A DNA stretch of 64,000 bases from Moritella sp. PE36 (GCF_000170855.1 NZ_ABCQ01000013.1:1-64000); one strand, 5' to 3'; shown: positions 45,284 to 56,268, counted from the first letter of the stretch. The notes: generated by a model from the letters alone, not told the origin. Numbers and translations are program-made.

Positions 45284-45631
45284 ATGGAACCGACACAACT
45301 TTTTAAAATACTCTCTGACGAAACCCGCCTCAGAATTTTAATGTTAATTGATATTGAAAAAGAGCTTTGCGTATGTGAATTAATCACCGCTATAACAGCA
45401 AGTCAGCCAAGCATTTCCCGTAATTTATCTCAACTCCGTAAATCTGGTTTATTAGTTGATAGGAAGTATAAACAATGGGTCTTTTATGCCATTAACCCTG
45501 AATTAGCCGAATGGAAAAAATCAATTATAGCGCTTAGCGCACAGCAAAATGACAACTTAATCAATGCAGACATACAACGATTAAACGACATGGGTAAACG
45601 CCCTGAAAGAACACAGCAACACTGCGGGTAG
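45284..45631 (+). CDS. arsR: ArsR family arsenic-responsive repressor
   Basis: A 115-aa winged-helix repressor. ELCVCELI carries the Cys pair that binds As(III) in classical ArsR, placed at the start of the recognition-helix region ([18 protein letters not shown]). Binding of arsenite releases the promoter. It is first of arsR-acr3-GAPDH-arsJ, 8 bp before acr3, with twin direct repeats around its own promoter. The ribosome site is weak. Confidence 0.93.
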   Translation: MEPTQLFKILSDETRLRILMLIDIEKELCVCELITAITASQPSISRNLSQLRKSGLLVDRKYKQWVFYAINPELAEWKKSIIALSAQQNDNLINADIQRLNDMGKRPERTQQHCG

Positions 45632-45639
45632 GAACGAAC

Positions 45640-46668
45640 ATGGGTATATTCGAACGGTATTTATCAGTCTGGGTAGCACTGGCTATCACCACAGGTGTCA
45701 TTTTAGGCGCTTGGCGACCTGACGTTTTTCAGTTAATTGCAGATTTAGAAATTGCACATGTTAACTTAGTCGTCGCCGTCTTTATCTGGATAATGATTTA
45801 TCCAATGATGGTGCAAATCGATTTTTCAGCCATTAAAGATGTCGGCAAAAATCCAAAAGGATTATTCCTCACCGTATTCATTAATTGGATCATTAAGCCT
45901 TTTACTATGGCTATTTTTGCCTGGTTATTTTTTAAAGTATTTTTCGCTGACATGGTCGACCCCAGTTCTGCACAAGAATATATCGCCGGAATGATCTTAC
46001 TTGGCGTCGCACCTTGTACTGCAATGGTATTTGTTTGGTCACAACTCACCAAAGGGGATGCAAATTATACCTTAGTGCAAGTGTCCGTGAACGATATTAT
46101 TATGGTCTTTGCATTTGCCCCTATCGCTGCATTTTTACTGGAAGTCAGTGATATCAATGTACCTTGGGAAACCTTGCTGTTATCTGTTTTGCTCTATGTT
46201 GTCCTGCCATTGATTGCAGGTATCTTGACACGTAGAACATTAAATAAATCAACTAACAAAGAAGCAGTTCAGCATGCACTCGCGAAACTAAAGCCTTGGT
46301 CTATCTTAGGCCTACTCGCCACGGTTGCTTTATTGTTTGGTTTTCAGGCTAACACTTTGCTTAACGATCCTAAGACTATCGTACTCATCGCTATTCCGCT
46401 GGCATTACAGACATACATGATCTTTGCGATTACTTTTTTCGCCGCCAAACGCCTTAAACTACCGCACAATATCGCTGGTCCGGCTTGTTTAATTGGCACT
46501 TCAAATTTCTTTGAGCTCGCTGTCGCCGTTGCTATCTCGTTATTTGGTCTACATTCTGGTGCGGCACTTGCCACTGTGGTTGGTGTGCTTGTCGAAGTGC
46601 CTATCATGCTATCGCTCGTCGCCATTATTAATCGTAGCCAAGGTTCTTTTAACTATTCAAAGCCTTAG
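45640..46668 (+). CDS. acr3: ACR3 family arsenite efflux permease
   Basis: A 342-aa ten-helix arsenite carrier of the ACR3 type. The conserved Cys lies in [13 protein letters not shown] (TM4), and NDIIMVF and [11 protein letters not shown] are further family motifs. ACR3 exports As(OH)3 or its anion from the cytoplasm. It is 8 bp past arsR. No arsenate reductase gene is in the operon, so arsenite must come from outside or from a reductase elsewhere. Confidence 0.93.
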   Translation: MGIFERYLSVWVALAITTGVILGAWRPDVFQLIADLEIAHVNLVVAVFIWIMIYPMMVQIDFSAIKDVGKNPKGLFLTVFINWIIKPFTMAIFAWLFFKVFFADMVDPSSAQEYIAGMILLGVAPCTAMVFVWSQLTKGDANYTLVQVSVNDIIMVFAFAPIAAFLLEVSDINVPWETLLLSVLLYVVLPLIAGILTRRTLNKSTNKEAVQHALAKLKPWSILGLLATVALLFGFQANTLLNDPKTIVLIAIPLALQTYMIFAITFFAAKRLKLPHNIAGPACLIGTSNFFELAVAVAISLFGLHSGAALATVVGVLVEVPIMLSLVAIINRSQGSFNYSKP

Positions 46669-46756
46669 TGACTAAACTTACGTTAATAAAAAGAGTAATC
46701 TACGCAGTAATGAAATAAACACATAAATTGAAATAACCTGTATTTTGGAGAATGAA

Positions 46757-47764
46757 ATGACTATTAAAATCGGTATCAATGGATTTGGCCGTATGGGTCG
46801 TCTAGCAATGCGTGCAGCCTTTAATTGGGATGATATTGAGATTGTACAAATTAATGATCCTGCAGGTAATGCAGAGACGCTCGCACATTTACTTAACTTT
46901 GACTCTATTCACGGCCGCTGGGAACACCAAGCTGAATTTCTTGGCGATCAAATGATCATCGCCGACCGTTTTATCCCTTGTACTCGCAATACAGCCATTT
47001 CCGATACCGACTGGTCTCAGTGTGACGTAGTACTGGAAGCATCTGGGAAAATGAAAACATCCGCGCTGCTGCAAGGTTATTTAGACCAAGGTGTTAAGCG
47101 TGTAGTTGTCACCGCCCCAGTCAAAGAAGAAGGTGTGTTAAACATTGTGATGGGGGTTAATGATGATCTTTACAACAAAGACCTGCACCCGATTGTGACA
47201 GCAGCTTCGTGCACTACAAACTGCTTAGCGCCTGTGGTTAAAGTATTAAACGAAAAAATAGGCATTAAACATGGTTCAATGACCACGATCCACAACATCA
47301 CGAATACCCAAACAATTCTTGATGCACCGCATGCCGATTTACGTCGTGCCCGCGCTTGTGGAACGTCATTGATCCCAACAACGACAGGCTCTGCAACCGC
47401 AATTACCAATATCTTCCCAGAATTAACCGGTAAGTTAAACGGCCATGCTATCCGCGTACCATTAGCGAATGCATCGCTGACTGATTGTGTGTTTGAAGTA
47501 GAACGTGAAACAACAGCAGAAGAAGTGAACAGTTACTTTAAGCAAGCAGCAGAAAACGAACTTAAAGACATCCTTGGTTATGAAGAACGCCCATTAGTAT
47601 CGGTTGATTATAAAACCGATCCGCGTTCAAGCATTATTGATGCCTTATCAACGATGGTTGTTAATGGTACCCAAGTGAAAATATATGCTTGGTATGACAA
47701 TGAATGGGGTTATGCAAATCGCGCAGCTGAATTAGCACGTATGGTCGGTCGTTCAGACAAATGA
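46757..47764 (+). CDS. ArsJ-associated glyceraldehyde-3-phosphate dehydrogenase
   Basis: A 335-aa GAPDH. The N-terminus [16 protein letters not shown] binds [11 protein letters not shown] holds the catalytic Cys, and [11 protein letters not shown] closes the C-terminus. In ars operons such a GAPDH uses arsenate in place of phosphate to make 1-arseno-3-phosphoglycerate, which ArsJ exports. ATG 46757 has TTGGAG upstream; a TTG at 46745 overlaps it. Its stop overlaps the arsJ start (ATGA, 47761-47764), showing the two act together. Confidence 0.93.
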   Translation: MTIKIGINGFGRMGRLAMRAAFNWDDIEIVQINDPAGNAETLAHLLNFDSIHGRWEHQAEFLGDQMIIADRFIPCTRNTAISDTDWSQCDVVLEASGKMKTSALLQGYLDQGVKRVVVTAPVKEEGVLNIVMGVNDDLYNKDLHPIVTAASCTTNCLAPVVKVLNEKIGIKHGSMTTIHNITNTQTILDAPHADLRRARACGTSLIPTTTGSATAITNIFPELTGKLNGHAIRVPLANASLTDCVFEVERETTAEEVNSYFKQAAENELKDILGYEERPLVSVDYKTDPRSSIIDALSTMVVNGTQVKIYAWYDNEWGYANRAAELARMVGRSDK

Positions 47765-48966
47765 TAAAAGCGTTAGCGGGTATTTCCCCACAAATAAAAC
47801 AATATCTGATCATTACCGGTAATTATTGGGCGTTCACCTTAACGGATGGCGCATTGCGCATGTTGGTTGTGCTGTATTTCCACCAGCTTGGTTACAGCCC
47901 GATTAATATCGCTATGTTGTTTGTGTTTTATGAAGTATTCGGTGTCATCACCAACTTAATTGGTGGTTGGCTAGGCGCACGGTGGGGGTTAAATAAAACC
48001 ATGAACATTGGTCTGGGGATGCAAATTGTCGCCTTAATGATGTTAACCGTACCCGCTGATATGCTTACAGTTGTTTATGTGATGATCGCACAAGCATTAT
48101 CCGGTATTGCCAAAGACCTGAATAAGATGAGCGCCAAAAGTGCCATTAAACTGTTGGTGCCAAAAGGCAGTGTTGGTAGTAATAACAAATTGTACCAATG
48201 GGTCGCGGTTTTAACGGGATCTAAGAATGCGTTAAAAGGCGTTGGCTTTTTCTTGGGTGGTGTACTGCTCACCACATTTGGCTTTAAAGGCGCAATTCAG
48301 CTCATGGCGGTAATGCTATTATTCGTCTGGATGTGGAGCTTGTTCAGTTTAAAAGCCGAACTCGGCAAAGCCAAAAACAAACCTAAGTTTACCGAAATTT
48401 TTTCTAAAAGTAGCTCGATAAACTTACTTTCTGCAGCGCGGTTGTTTTTATTTGGTGCCCGAGATGTGTGGTTTGTGGTTGCCCTGCCAGTGTTCTTAGC
48501 AACAACTTTTAATTGGGACCATTGGTGGGTTGGCGGCTTTATGGCGAGTTGGGTTATCGGGTATGGCATGGTGCAATCAATCGCCCCTCGTTTCACAGGT
48601 CAAACCCCCTCCCCACGTTCAGCGGCTCTCTGGGCAGGCTATCTTGCTGTTATTCCGGTATTGATCGCCATTGCACTGCATTATCAATTCTATGTGCAAT
48701 TCTCGATTATCGTCGGCTTATTAATCTTTGGTGGCTTGTTTGCCATCAACTCATCACTGCACAGTTACTTAATTGTGAGTTTCGCCAGCAGTGACGGCGT
48801 CTCCATGGATGTTGGCTTTTACTATATGGCTAACGCAATGGGACGGCTGATAGGTACGGTATTATCGGGCTGGATATTTCAAGTTTATGGCTTGGAAATG
48901 TGCTTGTGGATCTCCGCGTTATTTATATTCATTTCAGCGCTGATTGCATTAAAACTAAAAAATTGA
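47761..48966 (+). CDS. arsJ: Organoarsenical efflux MFS transporter ArsJ
   Basis: A 401-aa major facilitator protein with about 12 TM helices. Features seen in ArsJ are [20 protein letters not shown] near the N-terminus and [19 protein letters not shown] in the central loop. It exports 1-arseno-3-phosphoglycerate, which breaks down outside to arsenate. Coupled by a 4-bp overlap to the GAPDH gene. A nested hairpin terminator follows. Confidence 0.92.
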   Translation: MIKALAGISPQIKQYLIITGNYWAFTLTDGALRMLVVLYFHQLGYSPINIAMLFVFYEVFGVITNLIGGWLGARWGLNKTMNIGLGMQIVALMMLTVPADMLTVVYVMIAQALSGIAKDLNKMSAKSAIKLLVPKGSVGSNNKLYQWVAVLTGSKNALKGVGFFLGGVLLTTFGFKGAIQLMAVMLLFVWMWSLFSLKAELGKAKNKPKFTEIFSKSSSINLLSAARLFLFGARDVWFVVALPVFLATTFNWDHWWVGGFMASWVIGYGMVQSIAPRFTGQTPSPRSAALWAGYLAVIPVLIAIALHYQFYVQFSIIVGLLIFGGLFAINSSLHSYLIVSFASSDGVSMDVGFYYMANAMGRLIGTVLSGWIFQVYGLEMCLWISALFIFISALIALKLKN

Positions 48967-48967
48967 G

Positions 48968-49010
48968 AATACTTGCCAATTAGTTTTGGCAAGTAGGTTT
49001 GGCAAGTATT
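48968..49010. terminator. Terminator after arsJ with two alternative stems
   Basis: AATACTTGCCAA (48968-48979) pairs with the complement at 48999-49010. A second TTTGGCAAGT copy at 48985-48994 offers a shorter competing stem. It lies between convergent arsJ and the receptor gene. Confidence 0.65.
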
Positions 49011-49020
49011 CCCTATTGAA

Positions 49021-50652
49021 TTAAGCTAACTTGAACTGACCGATTGATTTTTGTAAATTACTCGCCATTTCACTCAACCCAACACAAGCTTGCGCGGTTT
49101 GGTCTGCCCCAGACGCGACTTCCAACGCCGATAAATTAATACTCTCAATATTACGATTCAACTCTTCTGCGGTACTATTTTGTTCATGACAAGCATCCGC
49201 AATTTGTCTATTCATGTCTGCAATTTCAGTCATGTTATCTATGATCAGGTTGAGATCTGTACCCGTTTCTTGAGAGCGGTCTACACAATTCCCAATCAAA
49301 TCACAGCTTTCGTTAGTGACAACGACAGCGGCTTTGGAACGCGCTTGTAATTGATTAATGATCCCCAAGATCTCTCCGGTTGAATCCTTAGTTCGTCCAG
49401 CAAGAGTACGTACTTCATCTGCAACAACGGCAAAGCCACGTCCTTGTTCACCCGCTCTAGCGGCTTCAATTGCCGCATTTAACGCCAGTAAATTAGTTTG
49501 CTCAGAAATACTATTGATTACTTCCACCACCATATTAATACTGCGTGAATCATCTTCTAATTTGGATACCATTTCTCCCGCTTTCGCCATCACTAAAGAT
49601 GCATTCGAGATCTCAGTAATATTTTGCTGCATGACATCAGAGCTCCGAGATGAACGTTCTGTAACAGTATGTGCAGACACGGAAGCATCCTCTGTACGCT
49701 TAGACATTTCAGAGACGGTTATTTGCATCTGATTGATGGCTGTTGCTACTGCATGAATATCATTTTGTTGGGATGCCATGTTTTTCGCAGACTGCTCAGA
49801 CACAGTACTTACTTCTTCAATCGAACTAGCTAACTGCGAAGTTGCACTCGATATATCAACAATCAATGTACTCAAATTGGTTTGCATTACAGTGCAAGCA
49901 TGCGCTAATTTTCCTACTTCGTCATCACCAATATCGTCAATACTCAAATGGTAAGTCAGGTCACCTTCAGCTATATGCGTCGCTAGAGTAAGGGTTTTAT
50001 TTAACGGCCGACAAATCTGCCTCGCCAACAATATCGTTGCAAGAATAGAGGCAATGATCATCGCAAGCGTGCCGAACATCATTTCCTTATAAACAGAATC
50101 GACAACGTCGTTACTTTGTTTCCGGTCACGCTCTATATTGGCTAATTTTAACGCCAATAATTCATCCATTGACTGAGTTATATTTTGAAAATCTAGATAA
50201 CTGTCATAAGCAATACGATTGGCATTAATAACATCACCGGCTTTAATCGCAGTGATGAATGTCATAATAGGCGGTTTATATCCAAGCCAGGCTTGTGTCA
50301 CTGAATTAAGCAATTGCAGACCTTGCTCATCTGCCAACTGGGCTTTGTAAGCAGTTAAACGTGTATCAATCTGCGCAGTAAGTTGAGAAAAATTTTCCAA
50401 CCAAGTATTAATCAAAGGATCATCAATGTTAGCGATGAATACAAATTGCTCTTTACGTATAGTAATAAAATCGGCACGTAAATTATTCACTAGCACTAAA
50501 TGAGGTATAGACGTCTCGGTTATATCTTCGAGACTGCCTTGGATCTTATTCATCCCACGACTAAGGGAAAAACTCACCACTAACGCGATTAGGGAAATAG
50601 TGGCAAACATCAAGCCAATTTTGACTCGAATAGAAAAATTTTTAAACTGCAT
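49021..50652 (-). CDS. Methyl-accepting chemotaxis protein
   Basis: A 543-aa receptor. TM1 (about residues 11-31) and TM2 (about 192-212) flank a periplasmic four-helix-bundle domain. HAMP follows ([20 protein letters not shown]), then the signalling domain with the near-invariant tip [19 protein letters not shown]. There is no C-terminal CheR-binding pentapeptide (ends SIGQFKLA), so adaptation probably needs help from other receptors. The ligand is unknown. AAGG lies upstream of the ATG. Confidence 0.95.
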   Translation of the reverse strand: MQFKNFSIRVKIGLMFATISLIALVVSFSLSRGMNKIQGSLEDITETSIPHLVLVNNLRADFITIRKEQFVFIANIDDPLINTWLENFSQLTAQIDTRLTAYKAQLADEQGLQLLNSVTQAWLGYKPPIMTFITAIKAGDVINANRIAYDSYLDFQNITQSMDELLALKLANIERDRKQSNDVVDSVYKEMMFGTLAMIIASILATILLARQICRPLNKTLTLATHIAEGDLTYHLSIDDIGDDEVGKLAHACTVMQTNLSTLIVDISSATSQLASSIEEVSTVSEQSAKNMASQQNDIHAVATAINQMQITVSEMSKRTEDASVSAHTVTERSSRSSDVMQQNITEISNASLVMAKAGEMVSKLEDDSRSINMVVEVINSISEQTNLLALNAAIEAARAGEQGRGFAVVADEVRTLAGRTKDSTGEILGIINQLQARSKAAVVVTNESCDLIGNCVDRSQETGTDLNLIIDNMTEIADMNRQIADACHEQNSTAEELNRNIESINLSALEVASGADQTAQACVGLSEMASNLQKSIGQFKLA

Positions 50653-50796
50653 TTTATAGCCTTATAATCCATTACTGATTTATTACACAACGGATTATAG
50701 TCATTAGCCATACGCGAAACAGCCGTTAATACCATCATTACTAAATCCAGCGAAATTGTTAACTGAATGTATATGCCTTGTTGCTCCAATGCAAGT

Positions 50797-50828
50797 TATA
50801 ATACAATATTGAGAAGTATTGTATTATA
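50797..50828. repeat. AT-rich palindrome with 12-bp perfect arms
   Basis: TATAATACAATA (50797-50808) and its complement (50817-50828) flank an 8-nt spacer, between the NnrU-like gene and the receptor gene. It may end the nnrU transcript or bind a regulator; no T run follows on the minus strand. Confidence 0.5.
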
Positions 50829-50880
50829 TAACACTCATTACTGGGTACAATTTTACTTTAATTAATCATATGGCTATCAA

Positions 50881-51456
50881 TTAATTCATCACAAACGGCG
50901 CTATACCGATTAATCGTTGATGTAAATACATAGCAAAAACACCGTAAAAACCAAGTCCCAATACCACAATAATCACATCATTCATAAGGGCTCGAGGTAA
51001 ATGATGTACCTGTCGTGAAGTGCGCTTTTTCATTGAAATTCTATCCACTACTGCCCAAACTAAAAACGCCCCAAATAAGATCACATCAGCCAACATGCCA
51101 TTGACTAATAGATGACTTACCGCCCACAGTTTCACGGCTATTAATTGGGGGTGTTTGGTCATCGCACGGATCTTCCCGGGGAAATAAGGCGCAATAAACA
51201 AAATGAAAACCGGCAACATTAATAATGCACTCACATGCCCTAACCAAGACGGTGTTACATATAACAACGTCGGTGCCAGTTTGGCTTGTCCGTAACCTTG
51301 CACGATCAGAAAAAAGCCTATTAATGCAATAATGCTATAACCCGCTTTCCAAGCCAGATGATTTTTTTCGATTTGTCGATTACGGAAATCCAGGGCAAAA
51401 ATTGAAATAGAATGCATCCCCAAAAACAACAACAGACCAATAATGAGTAGTACCAT
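50881..51456 (-). CDS. NnrU family membrane protein
   Basis: A 191-aa protein with five or six TM helices. GLLLFLGMHSISIF at the start, GLILIV-like GFFLIVQGYG, HPQLIAVKLWAVSHLLVNG and the following helices are typical of NnrU, a family linked to nitrite/nitric oxide metabolism and related to isoprenylcysteine methyltransferase-like folds. No denitrification genes are nearby, so its role here is open. AAGGAG lies upstream of the ATG. Confidence 0.88.
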   Translation of the reverse strand: MVLLIIGLLLFLGMHSISIFALDFRNRQIEKNHLAWKAGYSIIALIGFFLIVQGYGQAKLAPTLLYVTPSWLGHVSALLMLPVFILFIAPYFPGKIRAMTKHPQLIAVKLWAVSHLLVNGMLADVILFGAFLVWAVVDRISMKKRTSRQVHHLPRALMNDVIIVVLGLGFYGVFAMYLHQRLIGIAPFVMN

Positions 51457-51566
51457 ATTCTAGACTCCTTAAAAGATTGGATGTGCAAAATTAAGTGAGT
51501 AAGTGTTTAAGTGCATAACTTAGTATTATAGACAAGAATATGGTTACGTTAATGTCGCTAATACTG

Positions 51567-52511
51567 CTAACGTGACCGAACAAGCCAAGGGCCAATGTAT
51601 TTAGCGCCGGATAAGATAATCGAAAAATGATTTTCATCCTGTAACATTTTTATTTCGTTACGATCTTTACCTGCATGCTCTTGCGCAAACGCGGTTACTT
51701 TTACGGCATCAAAAGCTTCATCTTGAGCCCCTATCCATAAACCAAATTGGCCGATATCAGCTAACTGTGAATCAGGTGAACTCGGCGTTAATGCATTAGC
51801 CATATTGACCGTATTAAACGTCACTATCTCTGGGTTATTTTTCAATACTTGCTCAGGAAAATGAAATATCACGGCCTTATCGTGTCCCGCGAGTAATCCA
51901 AAAGACACCGTGTTAAGTATGAATTTAACCGTCTTCACGCTAGAGAATCCCACGCGTTCACTCTTATCGTCATCGTGATTAGTTTCTGATTTATAGCCAA
52001 AATAAGGCGCAAGAAACACATAACCGTCAATCTCGGCACGTTGCTGCCAGCTAGAATAGTTTAATGCCAGTCCGGCACCACTTGAATGGCCACCAACAAA
52101 AATAGGCTGTTGCGGATATCTGCGTCTTGCTTGTTGCACTATGGTATTTATATCCGCCCAGACCTGTTCTTTATTCGGCGCATCACCGCGGGCGCCTTCA
52201 GAGCTGCCATGACCACGGATATCAGGCATATACACCGCGATATTAAAATCATCGCGTAGACCCACACCAATATGATTATATGACAGTCCGCTATGTGCGC
52301 CGCCACCGTGTAAAAAGATCAACACGGCTTGCGCTTGCTGCGGAAAATAAGGACGATAAGCCAACAACAGGTCATCTGTTGCTTTGACATATTGGAGTGG
52401 AGATAACGGCTTTTTATCCGCTGCTTTTAACGCTGACAGCGAGAAGAAATCACTGGCGCTAGTCACCAGTGGTGACATGAATAAAAGAGTGAATATCAGT
52501 GTTTTTATCAT
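51567..52511 (-). CDS. Exported alpha/beta hydrolase
   Basis: A 314-aa serine hydrolase of the monoglyceride-lipase/Hydrolase_4 type. A signal peptide (residues 1-19, ending TSA|S) sends it to the periplasm. The oxyanion segment is FLHGGGAHSG and the nucleophile elbow is GGHSSGAG; the late DENHFS supplies the His. The substrate is probably an ester or lipid. It overlaps the ASCH gene by 4 bp (ATGA, 52508-52511), so the pair is co-translated. Confidence 0.9.
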   Translation of the reverse strand: MIKTLIFTLLFMSPLVTSASDFFSLSALKAADKKPLSPLQYVKATDDLLLAYRPYFPQQAQAVLIFLHGGGAHSGLSYNHIGVGLRDDFNIAVYMPDIRGHGSSEGARGDAPNKEQVWADINTIVQQARRRYPQQPIFVGGHSSGAGLALNYSSWQQRAEIDGYVFLAPYFGYKSETNHDDDKSERVGFSSVKTVKFILNTVSFGLLAGHDKAVIFHFPEQVLKNNPEIVTFNTVNMANALTPSSPDSQLADIGQFGLWIGAQDEAFDAVKVTAFAQEHAGKDRNEIKMLQDENHFSIILSGAKYIGPWLVRSR

Positions 52512-52984
52512 ACTACAGCCGCACCATGCACAACTTGAAAATGCTCTAATACCAGCACCATGTCTTCATTGGCTTCCATATCAATCTCATTACATTCACG
52601 CGCAAAGAAATCCCAATGTGCAGCGCGCCACCAATCAAGCGTTTGATCGCCCTCACCTTCAGCATAAGCAAATTCGGCCGTGACCTCCGAGTATTTACAT
52701 TCACTCACCGCCGTTATCTCGACGATTGACGTTGGTTCACCGAGCCAGTCTGTCACGACAAGTAGATGACCTGTTTGTGGCATCGTTTCTTCGCCAGAAT
52801 CATACCAATACTTCATACTGCAAGTGGCGGTTTTGATGCCCTTACTAATTAAATCTGCACACAGGTTGGCATTGATTTCATCCGCGCAGAAGTAGTCTGC
52901 ACTAAATGAGGTATAACGTTTACGCTCCGGATCAGTTAATGTTGCTAAATACTCATCAAGATAATTTTGTGTTCTTTTTTCCAT
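52508..52984 (-). CDS. ASCH domain protein
   Basis: A 158-aa ASCH-domain protein, a PUA-like RNA- or nucleoside-binding fold. KTATCSMKYWYDSGEETMPQ and WLGEPTSIVEITAV are typical of the YqfB/ASCH group, some of which hydrolyse N4-acetylcytidine; the active Lys/Glu pattern is plausible but I cannot confirm it. GGAG lies upstream. Its coupling to an exported hydrolase is unusual and unexplained. Confidence 0.88.
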   Translation of the reverse strand: MEKRTQNYLDEYLATLTDPERKRYTSFSADYFCADEINANLCADLISKGIKTATCSMKYWYDSGEETMPQTGHLLVVTDWLGEPTSIVEITAVSECKYSEVTAEFAYAEGEGDQTLDWWRAAHWDFFARECNEIDMEANEDMVLVLEHFQVVHGAAVV

Positions 52985-53320
52985 ACTGACTCCGTTATAT
53001 TTTAATAATTTCCTTTATTATCAAACACCTTTACTTGTTGTTTGTTTCAACATGATAATCAGCGCTATCTCATCGAGTATATTGTTCTTCATAACCGCAA
53101 ACAAGGTGCTAGTTCAAAGTTATTCAAATTGTATTTACTGGTATAACTGACGCATTTATTTACTATTCACAGAAGATCTAAACTGAACATGGATTATTAT
53201 CACTTTACTGCTAAGGTTTAGGTATTCTAAAACCATTATTTCAGCGTGGCAGTTTAGCCAGAAGTCCATGGATTGATCTCAGCTTATCTCTGCAAAAATC
53301 ATTTATTGAGAGGTCGAATC
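52985..53320. other. Intergenic stretch without a supported gene
   Basis: About 335 bp between the divergent ASCH and cupin genes. I see no ORF, RNA or strong repeat. It should hold both promoters, but none is clear enough to call. Confidence 0.5.
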
Positions 53321-53749
53321 ATGAACATCAAAGCACGCCTATCCGATAATATCTTTATAACCAGCCTATTCGTAATCACAGTCTGTGTCTGCATGGTTAA
53401 CCCCGTAAACGCGAAAGAGTATGTCTCAAAAGCACAAGTGAAAACACTCTATCAAGCACCAATACCAGGTTTGCAAGGCAAAGAGATGATCGTTAAACAT
53501 CTTGCGCTGCCAGCCAAGTTTGAGGGCGGTAAACACATGCATCCGGGGCCTGTTTATGTGTATGTGCTGGAAGGTGAATTGACAGTTCAGTTGGAGGGTG
53601 GTGCAAAAACCTTTAAAGCCGGTAATTTATATGCCGAAGATATTAATACCGCCATGATAGCTAAAAATATCAGCACCTATAATTCGGTTAAACTGCTGGT
53701 ATTTCAAATTGGCAGTATTGGTCAGCCGATGATGATTAAAGTGAAATAA
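53321..53749 (+). CDS. Exported cupin domain protein
   Basis: A 142-aa single cupin domain with a signal peptide (about residues 1-33, ending VNA|K). The cupin motif is GGKHMHPGPVYVYVLEGEL, with two His and the Glu that may bind metal; the second motif, KAGNLYAEDI, lacks the usual His. Function is unknown. ATG 53321 has GAGAGG upstream, so the in-frame ATG at 53273 is unlikely. Confidence 0.87.
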   Translation: MNIKARLSDNIFITSLFVITVCVCMVNPVNAKEYVSKAQVKTLYQAPIPGLQGKEMIVKHLALPAKFEGGKHMHPGPVYVYVLEGELTVQLEGGAKTFKAGNLYAEDINTAMIAKNISTYNSVKLLVFQIGSIGQPMMIKVK

Positions 53750-53835
53750 ACAATGATCTAATTGTTTATTCTAAAATATAACTCTATCGTCATTATCTAT
53801 TCACCAATACTTATTCACAATACCTAGGCCGTCAT

Positions 53836-55161
53836 ATGATTATCGATTTTGGATTACAGAGTTTAGTTCGCGTAAATAGACACCTACGCATTGGCAAGAC
53901 CATCCGAATACCAAAATCACTGGCGACAGTGACGAGCATCAAGCATACCGATGAAGTAGACCCAGTATCCGTCGGCATGACGGTAGAAGGGGTGGAAGCT
54001 ATCTGGCGCTCCGTTGAAGAAATTTACCGGACAGGGACCCATCCAGCTATTTCATTGTGCTTTCGTCGTCAGGGAAAAATTATTTTAAACAGAGCCATTG
54101 GTCATGCAAGTGGTAATGGGCCAAGTGCAACAGATGATAAAATCCAAAAGCTAATGCAGCCAGAAACGCCAGTTTGTTACTTTTCGGGTTCCAAAGCCAT
54201 CACCGCCTTTTTGATCCATTTATTAAATGAAGATAAGCTGATTGATTTACACGATCCAGTGAGTTTCTACCTGCCTGAATTTGGCCAACACGGTAAGCAA
54301 CATATCAGTATCCATCAGGTTTTATCGCATCGCAGCGGCATGGAAAAGATGCCCGACGCACTTCATATTGACTCACTTGCAGATAATGATGAAATTTGGC
54401 AACACTTGTGTGCAATGAAGATCCCTGAAGCACAAACAAGTAAGCTTGCTTATCATGTGCTTACTGGTGGTTATATTTTAGAGCGTATAATCAACAAAGT
54501 CACTGATATGAGTATACAAGCGTTCCTCGATCTACGTGTTCGAAAACCAATGAAGATGAAATATTTTCGTTATGGATTACCACCAAAACAAGCCTGTGAT
54601 TTAGCAGATAATTATGCAACCGGATTTAAGCCTGTATTTCCGATTTCGTACTTTATTAAGCGCGCCTTGGGTGCTTCGTTTGAACGTGTGGCAAAAGCAA
54701 GTAATACCGCAATATATCATAATGCCATCATTCCATCGGCTAACTTAATGGGGACAGCGGAAGAAATGGGACGTTTTTATCAAATGTTATTAAATGATGG
54801 TATTTGGGAGGGGAAACAAATCTGTCAGCCAATGACAGTGCGACGACTAACCCGAGAATATGGTTCGCTAGAATGTGACCGTACCCTGATGATCCCAATG
54901 CGCTACAGCGCTGGACTCATGTTAGGTGGCGAACCAGTAGGCCTGTGGGGCTCACACAGTGCTCAAGCCTTTGGTCATTTAGGTTTAATTAATAAACTGC
55001 TGTGGGCCGATCCAGAACGCGATATTTCAGTGTCGTTACTCAATACGGGTCTACCGCTGATCGCGAACAATATTCCCTCATTAATTAACTTTATGGCGAG
55101 TATTAATGCGCATTGCTCAAGAGAAAGTAATCCATGTTCTGAACAGCCGTTAGTCACATAA
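53836..55161 (+). CDS. Serine hydrolase of the beta-lactamase/EstB type
   Basis: A 441-aa penicillin-binding-protein-fold hydrolase. The SxxK site is S117-G-S-K120 (CYFSGSKAITAF) and the Tyr is Y206 (LAYHVLTGG, where YxN is usual in lactamases, so an esterase is more likely). HLGLINKLLWADP supplies the third motif region. There is no signal peptide, so it is cytoplasmic or membrane-associated. It is followed by a convergent YheT-type hydrolase gene. Confidence 0.9.
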   Translation: MIIDFGLQSLVRVNRHLRIGKTIRIPKSLATVTSIKHTDEVDPVSVGMTVEGVEAIWRSVEEIYRTGTHPAISLCFRRQGKIILNRAIGHASGNGPSATDDKIQKLMQPETPVCYFSGSKAITAFLIHLLNEDKLIDLHDPVSFYLPEFGQHGKQHISIHQVLSHRSGMEKMPDALHIDSLADNDEIWQHLCAMKIPEAQTSKLAYHVLTGGYILERIINKVTDMSIQAFLDLRVRKPMKMKYFRYGLPPKQACDLADNYATGFKPVFPISYFIKRALGASFERVAKASNTAIYHNAIIPSANLMGTAEEMGRFYQMLLNDGIWEGKQICQPMTVRRLTREYGSLECDRTLMIPMRYSAGLMLGGEPVGLWGSHSAQAFGHLGLINKLLWADPERDISVSLLNTGLPLIANNIPSLINFMASINAHCSRESNPCSEQPLVT

Positions 55162-55183
55162 ATACGGTTATTTATTTCGTTGG

Positions 55184-56158
55184 TTAGCTTGCTAGCTCGG
55201 CAATACGATCACTAGCCCAACTTTCAAACTTCCAATTTTTGATAAATGCACAATGTCCCCCCTTGGCTTGTAATTCGATGCTTAACCACCTTGATTGATG
55301 CAAGCTATTAAGGTGCTTCGCGGGGATCATCGGATCATCTTCGGAGGTAATGATCGTGGTTGGAATAGCCAGCTGACTTAACCCATTATCAATGACTGAG
55401 TAAGCTTCAAAATAGTCATCTCGGCTAGCAAAATCGGTAAAACCATCAACAAAAAATAAGTTCATGTCGTCGAGTGTTTTTAGTTTTTTCAATGCCCTGC
55501 CATACCCTAACTGCGGGTGATGACGCAATTTTTTGATTAACGAACGTTTCCACTTAGCGACAAAATATTGTTCATATAATGGAAAGCCAGAACTTAATTC
55601 AGCCATTGTGGTAGGCGGGTGTAATACCGGACAAATGGCGATAGCTTGGTGTAAGTTAATGTTCGCCGTCTTAGCGATGTTAGCCACGCGTAAACAAAAA
55701 TTCCCACCGAGCGAATAGCCGCATAACAGATTATGTTTGCCACCAAACTCTACACACAGGTATTTAACTGCTTCTGCAACTTCTTCTAAACGAGCTGAAT
55801 TAAAGAGTTCAGGGTTTAAATGGTGGGTATCGCCATGATCACGAAAGTTAAGCCGAAACACATCATAGCCAACATCAAGTAATTTTTGCCCACTGGATAA
55901 TACATATAACGAATCAGCACACCCTTCCCAACCATGGAGAATAATGGCAAGTCCTTTAGCGGATGGCGTAGCCGAGTTATGTAGGGTTAGAAAACCTTCT
56001 AACGTCACCCCTTGCGGTGTAGTGATAATATGCTGCTTAGCTAGGCGAAGTAATTGGGTAGCGCGTCGCTTTTCCAAAAACGTTCGAGGGCCTGAGCTAG
56101 ACAACATTGATTGAAGATGGTTATTACTCAACCCTAACGCCGGTTTAAATTTAGTCAT
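55184..56158 (-). CDS. yheT: YheT family alpha/beta hydrolase
   Basis: A 324-aa hydrolase of the ABHD1/3-YheT group. ILHGWEGCADSLYVLS holds the oxyanion loop, NFRDHGDTHHLN the family motif, CGYSLGGNF the nucleophile Ser, TSEDDPMIP the Asp and KGGHCAF the His. Relatives act on esters or phospholipids. ATG 56158 is preferred over a TTG at 56173. Confidence 0.92.
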   Translation of the reverse strand: MTKFKPALGLSNNHLQSMLSSSGPRTFLEKRRATQLLRLAKQHIITTPQGVTLEGFLTLHNSATPSAKGLAIILHGWEGCADSLYVLSSGQKLLDVGYDVFRLNFRDHGDTHHLNPELFNSARLEEVAEAVKYLCVEFGGKHNLLCGYSLGGNFCLRVANIAKTANINLHQAIAICPVLHPPTTMAELSSGFPLYEQYFVAKWKRSLIKKLRHHPQLGYGRALKKLKTLDDMNLFFVDGFTDFASRDDYFEAYSVIDNGLSQLAIPTTIITSEDDPMIPAKHLNSLHQSRWLSIELQAKGGHCAFIKNWKFESWASDRIAELAS

Positions 56159-56268
56159 GCTTTTTCTTTTCAATACTATTACCCAAAATGAAGCATTATA
56201 TTACACCAAAATTAGCCATAGATAATTCTGTTCTTTTTAGAGCTATACCCAGTGACGGCTAAGATGAC

